From Comamonas sp009360615 (lineage in GTDB: Bacteria; Pseudomonadota; Gammaproteobacteria; Burkholderiales; Burkholderiaceae_C), in NCBI RefSeq assembly GCF_035784015.1, contig NZ_JALKOW010000003.1: a stretch of 64,000 nt of DNA; one strand, written 5' to 3'. Within the stretch, counting starts at the first letter, position 1; every line of letters starts with the position of its first letter. Positions 45,648 to 54,623 of this stretch are shown piece by piece. The notes under the pieces are model-generated. The model was given only the letters and a program-made list of their open reading frames with translations, ran no database searches and was not told where the DNA came from. Both the position numbers and the translations under genes were made by a program.

Positions 45648-48038
45648 TTATTCCACGCGTGTCACCGCCTGGGGCTTGAAGCCCAGGTCGGCGGCCTTGC
45701 CCTTGCGGCCACGGTTGCCGCGGGCGTTGTTGAGGCTGCGGATCTCCAGCGTCTCGGTACGCGGCTTGCCGCCGCGCCCCACGCCGTCCAGGCGAATGCT
45801 GCGCGTGTAGGCAGCCGCGCCGGCCAGTTGATCCTTGTCTTCCAGACTGATCAGCATCAGCCCGCGTCCGCCCTTGGGCATGGCCTTGAGCTCGGCGATC
45901 TCGAAGGTCAGGATGCGACCGCCCACCGACGCGCAGATCACATGGCTGGCGGGGTTCAACAAGCCCGCTCCCTGCTCGCCGCCATCCACATATTCGGCAC
46001 GCGCATTCATCGGCACGCCATGCACCACCGACGGTGCGCACAGCGTCTCGCCCTCGCCCAGCGTGACAAAGGCCTTGCCGGCCTTCTGGCGCGAGACCAT
46101 ATCGCCCACGTTCGCCGTGAAGCCATAGGCGCCCGAGCCGGACAACAGCAGCTGCGTGCTTTCGCTGCCGGCAAAGTAGTGCAACAGCTGGGTGCCGGCT
46201 TCGAGTTCGATCATCGTCGTCACGGGCTGGCCGTCACCGCGTCCGCCCGGCAGGGCCGACACCGGCACCGAATAGACCCGACCGTTGCTGCCGAAGGCCA
46301 GCAACTGATCGACCGTGCGGCACTCGAAAGTGCCATAGAGGCTGTCTCCGGCCTTGAAGCTCAGCGTGCCTGCATCCACGCCATGACCCTGACGCGTGCG
46401 CACCCAGCCCTTTTCGGAAATGATCACGGTCGTGGGTTCATCCACCACCTTGACCTCGGCCACCACCTTTTTCTCCTCGTGGATCAGCGTGCGGCGCGCA
46501 TCGCCAAAGGTCTTGGCATCGGCCTCGATTTCCTTGCAGATCAGGCGGCGCATGGTCGCCTCGCTGCCCAGGATGTCCTCGAGCTTGCCCTGCTCGCTGC
46601 GCAGCTCCTTGAGCTCCTGCTCGATCTTGATGGCTTCAAGGCGGGCCAGCTGACGCAGACGGATTTCCAGAATGTCCTCGGCCTGACGCTCGGAGAGATG
46701 GAAGGCGTCGATCAGGGCCTGCTTGGGTTCATCGCTGGCACGGATGATGGCAATGACCTTGTCGATATTGAGCAGCACGGCCTGACGGCCTTCGAGGATG
46801 TGGATGCGATCGAGCACCTTCTCCAGCCGATGCTGGCTGCGTCGCGTCACGGTCTGGAAGCGGAAGGCAATCCACTCCTCCAGCATCTGGCGCAGCGACT
46901 TCTGCACCGGGCGGCCATCGAGGCCGATGCTGGTCAGATTGATCGAGCTCGAGGACTCCAGGCTGGTGTGGGCCAGCAGCGCCGTGATCAGCTCCGACTG
47001 GGGAATCTTGCCGGTCTTGGGCTCGAACACGATGCGCACCGGCGCATCCTTGCTCGACTCGTCGCGCACGCAGTCCAGCACGGCCAGCATGCTGGCCTTG
47101 AGCTGGGTCTGCTCCTGGCTCAGCGCCTTCTTGCCGGTCTTGACCTTGGGATTGGTGATGTCCTCGATCTCCTCGAGCACCTTCTGGGCCGACACGCCAG
47201 GCGGCAGCTCGGTCACCACCAGTTGCCACTGGCCGCGCGCCAGCTCTTCGATCTTCCAGCGCGCGCGCACTTTGAGACTGCCGCGGCCGGTGCGGTAGGC
47301 ATCGGCGATGTCGCTGCTGGACGAGATGATCTGGCCGCCCCCCGGATAGTCGGGCCCGGGAATCAGCGCCAGCAGCTCCTCCTCGGGCAATTGCGGCTTC
47401 TTGATCAGGGCCACGCAGGCCGCCGCCACCTCAGGCAGATTGTGACTCGGGATTTCCGTTGCCAGACCCACGGCAATGCCGCTGGCACCATTGAGCAGCG
47501 AGAACGGCAGGCGGGCTGGAAGCTGCTTGGGCTCCTGCGTGCTCCCGTCGTAGTTGGGGACGAAGTCCACCGTTCCCATGTCGATTTCGTCGAGCAGCAG
47601 GCCGGTGATCTTGGACAGGCGTGCCTCGGTATAACGCATGGCAGCAGCACCGTCGCCGTCGCGGCTGCCGAAGTTGCCCTGGCCGTCGACCAGGGGGTAG
47701 CGCTGATTGAAGTCCTGCGCCATGCGCACCAGCGCGTCATAGGCCGACTGGTCCCCGTGCGGGTGAAAGCGGCCCAGCACGTCGCCGACGACACGGGCGC
47801 TCTTGACGGGCTTGGCCGCCGTGTTGCCGTTCGGGCCGCTGTAGCCCAGGCCCATGCGGTCCATGGCATAGAGAATGCGACGCTGCACGGGCTTGAGGCC
47901 GTCGCTGACATCCGGCAGGGCACGGCCCTTGACCACCGACAAGGCGTATTCGAGGTAGGCGCGCTGTGCGTATTGACCCAGGTCCAATGCATCGCCAGCG
48001 GCTTGTTGAGACAAATCCAGTGTGGTTTGATCGCTCAT
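45648..48038 (-). CDS. parC: DNA topoisomerase IV subunit A
   Basis: ParC cuts and rejoins DNA to decatenate daughter chromosomes with ParE. The 796-residue protein has the catalytic tyrosine in AAMRYTEARL (Tyr136), the breakage-reunion domain with GIAVGLATEIPSHNL and a C-terminal beta-pinwheel with blades such as GWVRTRQGHGVD. In the quinolone-resistance region the sequence is FHPHGDQSAYD; Gln97 occupies the place of E. coli Ser80. The start chosen is MSDQTTLDLS; an ATG seven codons earlier is also possible. It is third in the order parE, transglycosylase, parC. Confidence 0.95.
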   Translation of the reverse strand: MSDQTTLDLSQQAAGDALDLGQYAQRAYLEYALSVVKGRALPDVSDGLKPVQRRILYAMDRMGLGYSGPNGNTAAKPVKSARVVGDVLGRFHPHGDQSAYDALVRMAQDFNQRYPLVDGQGNFGSRDGDGAAAMRYTEARLSKITGLLLDEIDMGTVDFVPNYDGSTQEPKQLPARLPFSLLNGASGIAVGLATEIPSHNLPEVAAACVALIKKPQLPEEELLALIPGPDYPGGGQIISSSSDIADAYRTGRGSLKVRARWKIEELARGQWQLVVTELPPGVSAQKVLEEIEDITNPKVKTGKKALSQEQTQLKASMLAVLDCVRDESSKDAPVRIVFEPKTGKIPQSELITALLAHTSLESSSSINLTSIGLDGRPVQKSLRQMLEEWIAFRFQTVTRRSQHRLEKVLDRIHILEGRQAVLLNIDKVIAIIRASDEPKQALIDAFHLSERQAEDILEIRLRQLARLEAIKIEQELKELRSEQGKLEDILGSEATMRRLICKEIEADAKTFGDARRTLIHEEKKVVAEVKVVDEPTTVIISEKGWVRTRQGHGVDAGTLSFKAGDSLYGTFECRTVDQLLAFGSNGRVYSVPVSALPGGRGDGQPVTTMIELEAGTQLLHYFAGSESTQLLLSGSGAYGFTANVGDMVSRQKAGKAFVTLGEGETLCAPSVVHGVPMNARAEYVDGGEQGAGLLNPASHVICASVGGRILTFEIAELKAMPKGGRGLMLISLEDKDQLAGAAAYTRSIRLDGVGRGGKPRTETLEIRSLNNARGNRGRKGKAADLGFKPQAVTRVE

Positions 48039-48078
48039 GAATTCTTTGTGATGTTCCAAATTGCGCCGATCCGGCGAC

Positions 48079-48945
48079 TCAAGGTATTTGCGCGTCCGCG
48101 GCCGCAGGGGCCGCGCCCGGCAGAGTCATGCGTATGCGGGAGCCGCCGCGGCCAGCCGAGCCGGCCGCAGCCAGCCGGCCGCTCCGGGGCCTGGCTGCCT
48201 GCAGCTGCTCGTAGATGCCCGTGACGGCCTTGACGTAATTCATTGTTTCTTTATAGGGCGGAATCGCCTTGCCAAACTTCTGCACCGCACCTTCGCCCGC
48301 GTTATAGGCGGCCAGCACCAGATCGAGCCGGCCCGGAAACAAGTCCATCAGATAGCTCAGATAGCGCGCGCCGGCAGGCACGTTCACGGCCGGATCGACC
48401 AGTTGCTGCTGCAGGCTGCGCTTTTTGCTGGCCGCCACGCCAAAGCGCTCGGCCGTGGCCGGCATCAGTTGCATCAGACCGACCGCTCCCTTGGGCGAGA
48501 CGGCCTGGGCATCGAATCCGGACTCCACGGCAATCACGGCCTTGATCAGGTCATAGTCCACGCCGGTTCTCTCGGCCGCCTTCTGCAGATGCGGCCTCAC
48601 GCTCTTGTAGCGCGGCGAGACCTCGAAAAAGCTCTGCATGCGCGTGCGGGCGCTAAGCCCCTGGGCCGCCGAATCCGGCTTCAGCTGCAGACCCGGCTGG
48701 CTGCTGTCATAGAGCTCGCCCTTGAAGAGCAGCTTGTAGCGTTCGTCCAGCGCCTCGGCCGCAAAGTGGGTGACGCCGAATTCATCGACATAGGCCCAGA
48801 GATCGGCATGCGCCGCCGGCATCAGGGCCAGCCAGCCCGAGCCCGCCAGCAGGGCTGCGGCCAACGCACGCCGCCAACGCAGGCACGCGCAGCCGCCGCG
48901 CGCAGGCAGCAGGCTGGGTGAGGCATCGAACATGGGCTTGTGCAT
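48079..48945 (-). CDS. Lytic transglycosylase (SLT domain)
   Basis: A periplasmic enzyme that cleaves the MurNAc-GlcNAc bond of peptidoglycan to a 1,6-anhydro end. The 288-residue protein has an N-terminal signal (RALAAALLAGSGWLALMPAAHA, slightly shortened: cleavage near AAHA). A short DUF4124-like segment (LWAYVDEFGVTHFAAEA) and the SLT domain follow, with catalytic Glu in AVIAVESGFDAQAVSPKGAVG (key VESGFD) and AYNAGEGAVQ. GGAG precedes the chosen ATG. It is encoded between parE and parC on the same strand, with gaps of 54 and 40 bases. Confidence 0.93.
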   Translation of the reverse strand: MHKPMFDASPSLLPARGGCACLRWRRALAAALLAGSGWLALMPAAHADLWAYVDEFGVTHFAAEALDERYKLLFKGELYDSSQPGLQLKPDSAAQGLSARTRMQSFFEVSPRYKSVRPHLQKAAERTGVDYDLIKAVIAVESGFDAQAVSPKGAVGLMQLMPATAERFGVAASKKRSLQQQLVDPAVNVPAGARYLSYLMDLFPGRLDLVLAAYNAGEGAVQKFGKAIPPYKETMNYVKAVTGIYEQLQAARPRSGRLAAAGSAGRGGSRIRMTLPGAAPAAADAQIP

Positions 48946-48999
48946 GGCTGGCTCCATCGACCGCTAGTGACCGCTAGTGCAGGCGTTGGCAACGCCCGC

Positions 49000-50970
49000 C
49001 TAGATATCGACCTCCACGGCATCGCCATGCAGCTCCATCAGCTCGCGGCGGGCGGCGGCTTCGCCCTTGCCCATGAGCTTGGTGACCACGGCCTCGGACT
49101 CGGCGAAGTCCAGGTTCATGAACTGCACCGGCAGCAGACGACGCGTATCGGGGTTCAGCGTGGTTTCCCACAGCTGTTCGGCATTCATCTCGCCCAGGCC
49201 CTTGAAACGGCTGACCTGGCATTTCTCGCGCGGCACGCCGTCCTTGGCACATTTCTCGATGATGGCATCGAGCTCGCCGGCATCCAGCGCATAGACCTTG
49301 ATGGCGGGCTTCTTGCCACGCGCAGGCACATCCACACGGAAGAGCGGAGGCAGCGCCACATGGATGTGACCAGCCTCGATGAGCTTGGGAAAATGCTTGA
49401 AGAACAGCGTCAGCAGCAGCACCTGGATATGCGATCCGTCCACGTCCGCATCCGAGAGTATGCAGATCTTGCCGTAGCGCAGGCCGGACAGGTCGGGCTC
49501 GTCATGGGGGCCATGCGGGTCCACGCCGATCGCCACCGAGATATCGTGGATTTCGTTGTTGGCAAACAGCCGGTCGCGGTCCACCTCCCAGGTGTTGAGC
49601 ACCTTGCCGCGCAACGGCAGGATGGCCTGGGTTTCCTTGTCGCGCCCCATCTTGGCGCTGCCGCCCGCAGAGTCGCCCTCGACCAGGAACACCTCGTTGA
49701 CGGCGATATCCTTGCTCTCGCAATCGGTCAGCTTGCCGGGCAGCACGGCCACGCCGCTGCCCTTGCGCTTTTCCACCTTCTGACCGGCCTTCTGGCGGGT
49801 CTGGGCGGCCTTGATGGCGATCTCGGCCAGCTTCTTGCCCCAGTCCACATGCTCGTTGAGCCACAGCTCCAGCGCCGGGCGCACAAAGCCCGAGACCAGA
49901 CGCACGGCGTCGCGCGAGTTCAGGCGCTCCTTGATCTGGCCCTGAAACTGGGGGTCCAGCACCTTGGCATTGAGCACATAGCTGGCGCGCGCAAACACGT
50001 CGTCGGGCATGAGCTTGACGCCCTTGGGCAGCAGCGAGTGCATGTCGATGAAGGCCTTGACGGCCTGGAACAGGCCGTCGCGCAGGCCGCTGTCATGCGT
50101 GCCGCCCGCCGTGGTGGGAATCAGGTTGACATAGCTTTCGCGCAGCGGCGCGCCGTCTTCGGTGAAGGCCACGCACCAGGCCGCGCCCTCGCCTTCGGCA
50201 AAGCTGTCGTTGTGCTTGTCGGCAAAGCCCTCGCCTTCGAACAGGGGGATGACGGGCTCGCCATGCAGGCTCTGCGCCAGATAGTCACGCAGACCGCCCT
50301 TGAACTGCCAGCTCTGGGTATCACGCGACTTTTCGTTGATCAGCGAGACGGCCACGCCGGGCATGAGCACGGCCTTGCTGCGCAGCAGATGCACCAGCTC
50401 GCCCATGGGCAGGGCCGAGGATTCGAAGTATTTGGCATCGGGCCAGGCACGTACCGTCGTGCCCTGCTTGCGCTCGCCGGCCTGTAGAGGGCGCACCTTG
50501 AGCGGCTCGATCACATCGCCGCCCGAGAACACCAGCGTGGCCACCTGGCCGTCGCGGTGCACCTGCACCTCCAGACGCGTGGCCAGCGCATTCGTCACCG
50601 AAACGCCCACGCCGTGCAGACCGCCCGAGAAGCTGTAGGCGCCGCCATTGCCCTTGTCGAACTTGCCGCCCGCGTGCAAGCGCGTGAAGACCAGCTCCAC
50701 CACGGGCGCCTTCTCCTCGGGGTGCAGGCCGAAGGGAATGCCGCGCCCGTCGTCCTCCACGCTGTAGGAGCCGTCGGCGTGCATGGTGAACTTGATTTTC
50801 TTGCCGTAGCCGGCAAGCGCCTCGTCGGCCGCGTTGTCGATCACCTCCTGCAGGATGTGCAGGGGGTTGTCGGTGCGCGTATACATGCCGGGACGCTGTT
50901 TGACAGGCTCCAGACCCTTGAGAACGCGGATCGAGCCTTCGGAATATTCGTTGGACGGTTTGACTGCCAT
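49000..50970 (-). CDS. parE: DNA topoisomerase IV subunit B
   Basis: ParE is the ATPase subunit of topoisomerase IV. The 656-residue protein from MAVKPSNEYSEGSIRVLKG has the GHKL ATP site (EVIDNAADEALAG, DDGRGIPFGLH, GLHGVGVSVTNAL) and the TOPRIM region with EGDSAGGSAKMGRD and SDADVDGSHI. A GTG 16 codons upstream is possible. On the coding strand TACAAT lies 8 bases before the ATG and no Shine-Dalgarno is visible, so a leaderless mRNA is conceivable. Confidence 0.95.
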   Translation of the reverse strand: MAVKPSNEYSEGSIRVLKGLEPVKQRPGMYTRTDNPLHILQEVIDNAADEALAGYGKKIKFTMHADGSYSVEDDGRGIPFGLHPEEKAPVVELVFTRLHAGGKFDKGNGGAYSFSGGLHGVGVSVTNALATRLEVQVHRDGQVATLVFSGGDVIEPLKVRPLQAGERKQGTTVRAWPDAKYFESSALPMGELVHLLRSKAVLMPGVAVSLINEKSRDTQSWQFKGGLRDYLAQSLHGEPVIPLFEGEGFADKHNDSFAEGEGAAWCVAFTEDGAPLRESYVNLIPTTAGGTHDSGLRDGLFQAVKAFIDMHSLLPKGVKLMPDDVFARASYVLNAKVLDPQFQGQIKERLNSRDAVRLVSGFVRPALELWLNEHVDWGKKLAEIAIKAAQTRQKAGQKVEKRKGSGVAVLPGKLTDCESKDIAVNEVFLVEGDSAGGSAKMGRDKETQAILPLRGKVLNTWEVDRDRLFANNEIHDISVAIGVDPHGPHDEPDLSGLRYGKICILSDADVDGSHIQVLLLTLFFKHFPKLIEAGHIHVALPPLFRVDVPARGKKPAIKVYALDAGELDAIIEKCAKDGVPREKCQVSRFKGLGEMNAEQLWETTLNPDTRRLLPVQFMNLDFAESEAVVTKLMGKGEAAARRELMELHGDAVEVDI

Positions 50971-51362
50971 GGGGGCGGATTGTAGTGGCCTCTCCGGATG
51001 AGAGCTGGATAAATTCACAGTTGTTTACTCCCAATACTCTTGCACAAAGCCCGAACATCTGTCTTGGCAACGTGTTTTTACCGGGTCCGCATCACTGCAG
51101 ACATACTTAAAAAGATAGCATTTATCGCATGCCATTCAGTCTTTATGACTAGTTTTCAATCCACATCCTTTATATGGATTGCGCAAGGCGCTCACTTTTT
51201 TTATTTTCCTCCTCCACTTCAGCGCCTGCGCCCCACCTTGCCGCTGACGCATTCTGGCAGGCCGGCCTGCCACGCAGGTGACGGCCTGTGCAGGCGCAAG
51301 ACACCGTGTTTCGTTAAAGTGGCGAGCTGACCGCCTCGCAGACCCTTTTTCGCACACACGGC
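50971..51362. other. Intergenic region between divergent parE and MFS genes
   Basis: These 392 bases hold no gene I can support. A 96-codon open frame at 51040-51330 has codon use and composition unlike a real gene. Features seen are A/T-rich DNA at 51100-51215 and an inverted repeat AATCCA/TGGATT at 51158-51180, which could be a promoter-proximal operator for the MFS gene. Confidence 0.5.
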
Positions 51363-52586
51363 ATGACTACCAAGACAAACCCGGCCCCCATGTCCATGGC
51401 CCAGATTCTTCTGTGCGGTGGCGCCATCGTCACGCTCTCCATGGGCATACGCCACGGCTTCGGCCTGTGGCTGCAACCCATAACCCAGGAGATGGGCTGG
51501 ACGCGCGAGAGCTTCTCCCTGGCCATCGCCGTGCAGAACCTGTCCTGGGGCATCCTGGGCATCTTCGTCGGCATGCTGGCCGACCGCATCGGCGCTTTCA
51601 AGGTACTGATCGGCGGCGCCATCCTGTATGCGCTGGGCCTGGCCGGCATGGCGCTGTCGCCCGATGCCACGGTGTTCCTGCTGACGGCAGGCGTGCTGAT
51701 CGGCGCGGCACAGGCCGGCACCACCTATGCCGTGATCTACGGCGTGCTGGGCCGCCAGATTCCCGTGGCGCGGCGCAGCTGGGCCATGGGCGTGGCCGCA
51801 GCGGCAGGCTCGTTCGGTCAGTTCTTCATGGTGCCCGTGGAAGGCAAGCTGATCGCTCAGTTCGGCTGGTCCAATGCCTTGCTGATACTGGCGCTGCTCG
51901 CGCTGCTGATCGCCGCCCTGGCCTTCGGCCTGCGCGAGCCGGGCTTCGGCGGCAGCTCCCCTGTCAAGCGCGAACAGACCGTGGGCCAGGCGCTCAGGGA
52001 AGCCTGGACCTACCCCAGCTTTCTGCTGCTGATGGCGGGCTACTTTGTCTGCGGCTTCCAGGTCATGTTCATCGGCGTGCACATGCCCAGCTACCTGAAA
52101 GACTTCGGCATGGCGCCCCATGTGGCCAGCTATTCGCTGGCCCTGGTCGGCCTGTTCAATATCTTCGGCACCTACCTGGCCGGCAATCTGGGCCAGAGGC
52201 TGCCCAAGCGCTATCTGCTCGCCGGCATCTACGGCCTGCGCTCGGTGGCCACCGTGGCCTTCCTGCTCGCCCCGCTCTCGCCCTGGACCGTCTATGCCTT
52301 CTGCGCCGCCATGGGCTTTCTGTGGCTGTCCACCGTGCCGCTGACCAACGCCACCATCGCCCAGATCTTCGGCGTGCAGCATCTGTCGATGCTGGGCGGC
52401 TTTGTCTTCTTCAGCCACCAGATCGGCAGCTTCCTCGGCGTCTGGCTGGGCGGCTATCTCTACGACATCAACGGCAACTACGACATGGTCTGGTACCTGT
52501 CGATCGCCCTGGGCATCTTTGCCGCCATCGTCAACCTGCCCGTGCGCGAGGCGGCCATTGCCCGCCGTGCCCCCGGCGCCGCCTGA
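51363..52586 (+). CDS. MFS transporter (OxlT/monocarboxylate-like)
   Basis: A 407-residue inner-membrane carrier with 12 predicted helices. MGIRHGFGLWLQPITQEMGW at helix 1 and LADRIGAFKVLIGGAILYALG (loop 2-3 motif ADRIGAFK) are typical of the OxlT/MCT branch, whose members carry small carboxylates such as oxalate or lactate. The substrate is not readable. The central loop is short and charged (SSPVKREQTVGQ). No clear ribosome-binding site precedes the ATG. A 43-residue membrane peptide gene follows after 16 bases. Confidence 0.9.
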   Translation: MTTKTNPAPMSMAQILLCGGAIVTLSMGIRHGFGLWLQPITQEMGWTRESFSLAIAVQNLSWGILGIFVGMLADRIGAFKVLIGGAILYALGLAGMALSPDATVFLLTAGVLIGAAQAGTTYAVIYGVLGRQIPVARRSWAMGVAAAAGSFGQFFMVPVEGKLIAQFGWSNALLILALLALLIAALAFGLREPGFGGSSPVKREQTVGQALREAWTYPSFLLLMAGYFVCGFQVMFIGVHMPSYLKDFGMAPHVASYSLALVGLFNIFGTYLAGNLGQRLPKRYLLAGIYGLRSVATVAFLLAPLSPWTVYAFCAAMGFLWLSTVPLTNATIAQIFGVQHLSMLGGFVFFSHQIGSFLGVWLGGYLYDINGNYDMVWYLSIALGIFAAIVNLPVREAAIARRAPGAA

Positions 52587-52602
52587 TACCGGAGACACGT
52601 CC

Positions 52603-52734
52603 ATGCAGCTCAAACTCTGGCAACGCATCTCCATCTGGTGTTCCGTGCTCGTGCTGCTGCTGGCGGTGTTTGCCCTGTATCTGCAGCCGGAATTCATGCT
52701 CACACTGGCAGACCAGGTCTGGGCCTGCTTCTGA
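52603..52734 (+). CDS. Small single-pass membrane protein, 43 residues
   Basis: The product begins MQLKLWQRISIWCSVLVLLL, with one hydrophobic helix (about residues 10-27) and a polar C-terminus ending ADQVWACF. GGAG lies 8 bases before the ATG, and it sits 16 bases after the MFS stop and 42 bases before the SDR start, all in one direction. I recall similar short proteins after MFS genes in related bacteria, but no function is established. It may assist or regulate the transporter. Confidence 0.75.
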   Translation: MQLKLWQRISIWCSVLVLLLAVFALYLQPEFMLTLADQVWACF

Positions 52735-52776
52735 GCTCTTGGGCAAGCCGCCCGGGCGGCATGGCCGGGAGAGAGC

Positions 52777-53589
52777 ATGGCCCGCATCATCATCACCGGA
52801 GCCTCGGACGGCATAGGCGCCGAAATGGCCCGCCAGCTGGCGCAAACCCATCAGAACCAGTTGCAACTGACGCTGGCCGCGCGCAATGCCGGCAATCTTC
52901 AAGCCGTGGCAGAACAATGCCGGGCCCTGGGGGCGCAGGTGCTGGCAGTTCCCACCGACGTGAGCGAGGAGGCCCAGTGCCGCGCGCTGATCGATGCCGC
53001 CGTGCGGCAGTTTGGCGGGCTGGACGTCCTGATCAACAACGCCGGGGTCTCGGCCCATGCGCTGTTCGAACAGGTCAGCGCGCAAGACCTGGGCTGGTAC
53101 GAAAAGGTGATGCGCATCAACCTCTGGGGCAGCGTCTGGTGCACGCATGCGGCGCTGCCGCACCTCAAGGCGAGCCGGGGCGCCATCGTCGCCGTGTCCT
53201 CACTGGCCGGCCTGATCGGCGTACCGGGCCGCACGGCCTATAGCGCGAGCAAGTTCGCCATGGCCGGCTTCTTCGAAGCCCTGCGTATCGAGCTCAAGCC
53301 TGCCGGCGTGAGCGTGACCACCGCCTACCCTGGTGTCGTGGATACACGCATCCGCCATCACGGCTACAACGCCAGAGGCGAGACTGCAGGCGTCAGCGGC
53401 CTCAAGGAAGACGGCGCGATGACGGTGGCCGAATGCGCGCGCCTCATCCTCGACGGCCTGAAGCACCGTCAGCGCGAGGTGGTGATGACAGGCAAGGGCA
53501 AACTGGGCCGCTTCATCAAGCTGATCGCCCCGGGCATGGTGGAAGACATGGCCCTGGCCGCACTCCAGGACACGGTGAAGCCGCACTGA
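52777..53589 (+). CDS. SDR family oxidoreductase
   Basis: A 270-residue classical short-chain dehydrogenase. It has the nucleotide motif TGASDGIGAEMA, the NNAGVS motif, the catalytic serine in VAVSSLAG and the YSASK motif (Tyr and Lys). The C-terminal extension (LGRFIKLIAPGMVEDMALA) resembles DltE/SDR proteins of the membrane-associated type. The substrate is unknown. It follows the small membrane protein gene, with a good GGGAGAG ribosome-binding site. Confidence 0.9.
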   Translation: MARIIITGASDGIGAEMARQLAQTHQNQLQLTLAARNAGNLQAVAEQCRALGAQVLAVPTDVSEEAQCRALIDAAVRQFGGLDVLINNAGVSAHALFEQVSAQDLGWYEKVMRINLWGSVWCTHAALPHLKASRGAIVAVSSLAGLIGVPGRTAYSASKFAMAGFFEALRIELKPAGVSVTTAYPGVVDTRIRHHGYNARGETAGVSGLKEDGAMTVAECARLILDGLKHRQREVVMTGKGKLGRFIKLIAPGMVEDMALAALQDTVKPH

Positions 53590-53670
53590 AGCGGCACGGA
53601 CCGCCGCCGGTGCAGCGGCGCACAGGGCAAGCATGAATGGGGCCGCCGGCACTGCTATAGTTTTCGCACG

Positions 53671-54264
53671 ATGACCAGCCACTCCCAGCCTCCCGCCCCC
53701 ACAGCCACTCCTGCGCCTGTCTCCAGCCACTGCGTGCAGGAGCCCTCCGCCTGGATTGCCCGCTTTGCCCATCTGGTGTGCTCGCAAGGCTCGGTGCTGG
53801 ACCTGGCCTGCGGCATGGGGCGCCATACCCGTTTCTTCTCGGCCCGGGATCATGCGCTGACCAGCGTGGACAAGGCGCCCGAAGCGACCCGTTCCGTGGC
53901 GGATATCGCCGAGACCATCACCGCCGACATCGAGAACAATTCCTGGCCGCTGACGGGCCGCAGCTTTGACGGAGTGGTCGTCACCAACTATCTCTGGCGT
54001 CCGCTGTGGCCGCTGATTCTGGGCAGCGTCAAGCCCGGCGGCGTGCTGCTGTACGAAACCTTCGCCCAGGGCAACGAGGCATACGGCAGACCCTCGCGCC
54101 CCGAGTTCCTGCTGGCTCCGGGCGAGTTGCTGCAGGTCTGCGCAGGCTGGAACATCGTCGCCTACGAGCACGGCCGCCTTGCCCAGCCCGAACGCGTGGT
54201 GCAACGCATTGCCGCCATCCGTCCCGATGGTGCTGCCACCCCCGCCGCGCTGCTGCAAGTCTGA
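53671..54264 (+). CDS. Class I SAM-dependent methyltransferase
   Basis: A 197-residue protein with methyltransferase motif I VLDLACGMGRHTRFF, an acidic residue in motif II (SVDKAP) and a motif IV-like VVTNYLWRPLWPL followed by LKPGGVLLYETF-type sequence (here VKPGGVLLYETFA). Relatives are often annotated as tellurite-resistance-like or generic methyltransferases; the substrate is unknown. TATAGT lies 9 bases before the ATG and no Shine-Dalgarno is visible, so it may have a very short leader. Confidence 0.85.
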   Translation: MTSHSQPPAPTATPAPVSSHCVQEPSAWIARFAHLVCSQGSVLDLACGMGRHTRFFSARDHALTSVDKAPEATRSVADIAETITADIENNSWPLTGRSFDGVVVTNYLWRPLWPLILGSVKPGGVLLYETFAQGNEAYGRPSRPEFLLAPGELLQVCAGWNIVAYEHGRLAQPERVVQRIAAIRPDGAATPAALLQV

Positions 54265-54623
54265 TCCCGGCCACTGCATCCGAGATCGAAGGCCATGCCT
54301 GCCCGCGCCTTGCGGCTTGCCCACGACGAATGCCCGACCTCGCCAGCAGGGGGACTGCGGACCCGGCGACCGCATCAACATGCAGGAGCGGCAGCCCCGT
54401 GTCACGGTGGCCCTGCTGCCGTACAACGACTTTCATGCCGTCCGAAACAGACGGGGGTCAACAAACAATATGACGCACAAAAATTAGAAATTTCGTCATT
54501 TCGTCATTTATCAACAACACTTCGACAAAAACAGAGTTTTGCTAGACACTGTGGACACCAAACCACTGCCCGCCACCTGTCCCTGTTTGTAGAATCCATT
54601 TTTACCGTTTTCTGATTGCGGAT
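54265..54623. other. Intergenic region upstream of dapA
   Basis: These 359 bases contain no gene I can support. The first 150 bases are GC-rich; the segment 54470-54560 is A/T-rich with a short direct repeat TTTCGTCA (about 54493-54509). TAGAAT at 54590-54595 is a possible -10 for dapA without a clear -35. Confidence 0.5.

Noticed and set aside
51040..51330. 96-codon frame between parE and the MFS gene
   Set aside because: No Shine-Dalgarno, unusual composition and no recognisable motif; treated as intergenic.
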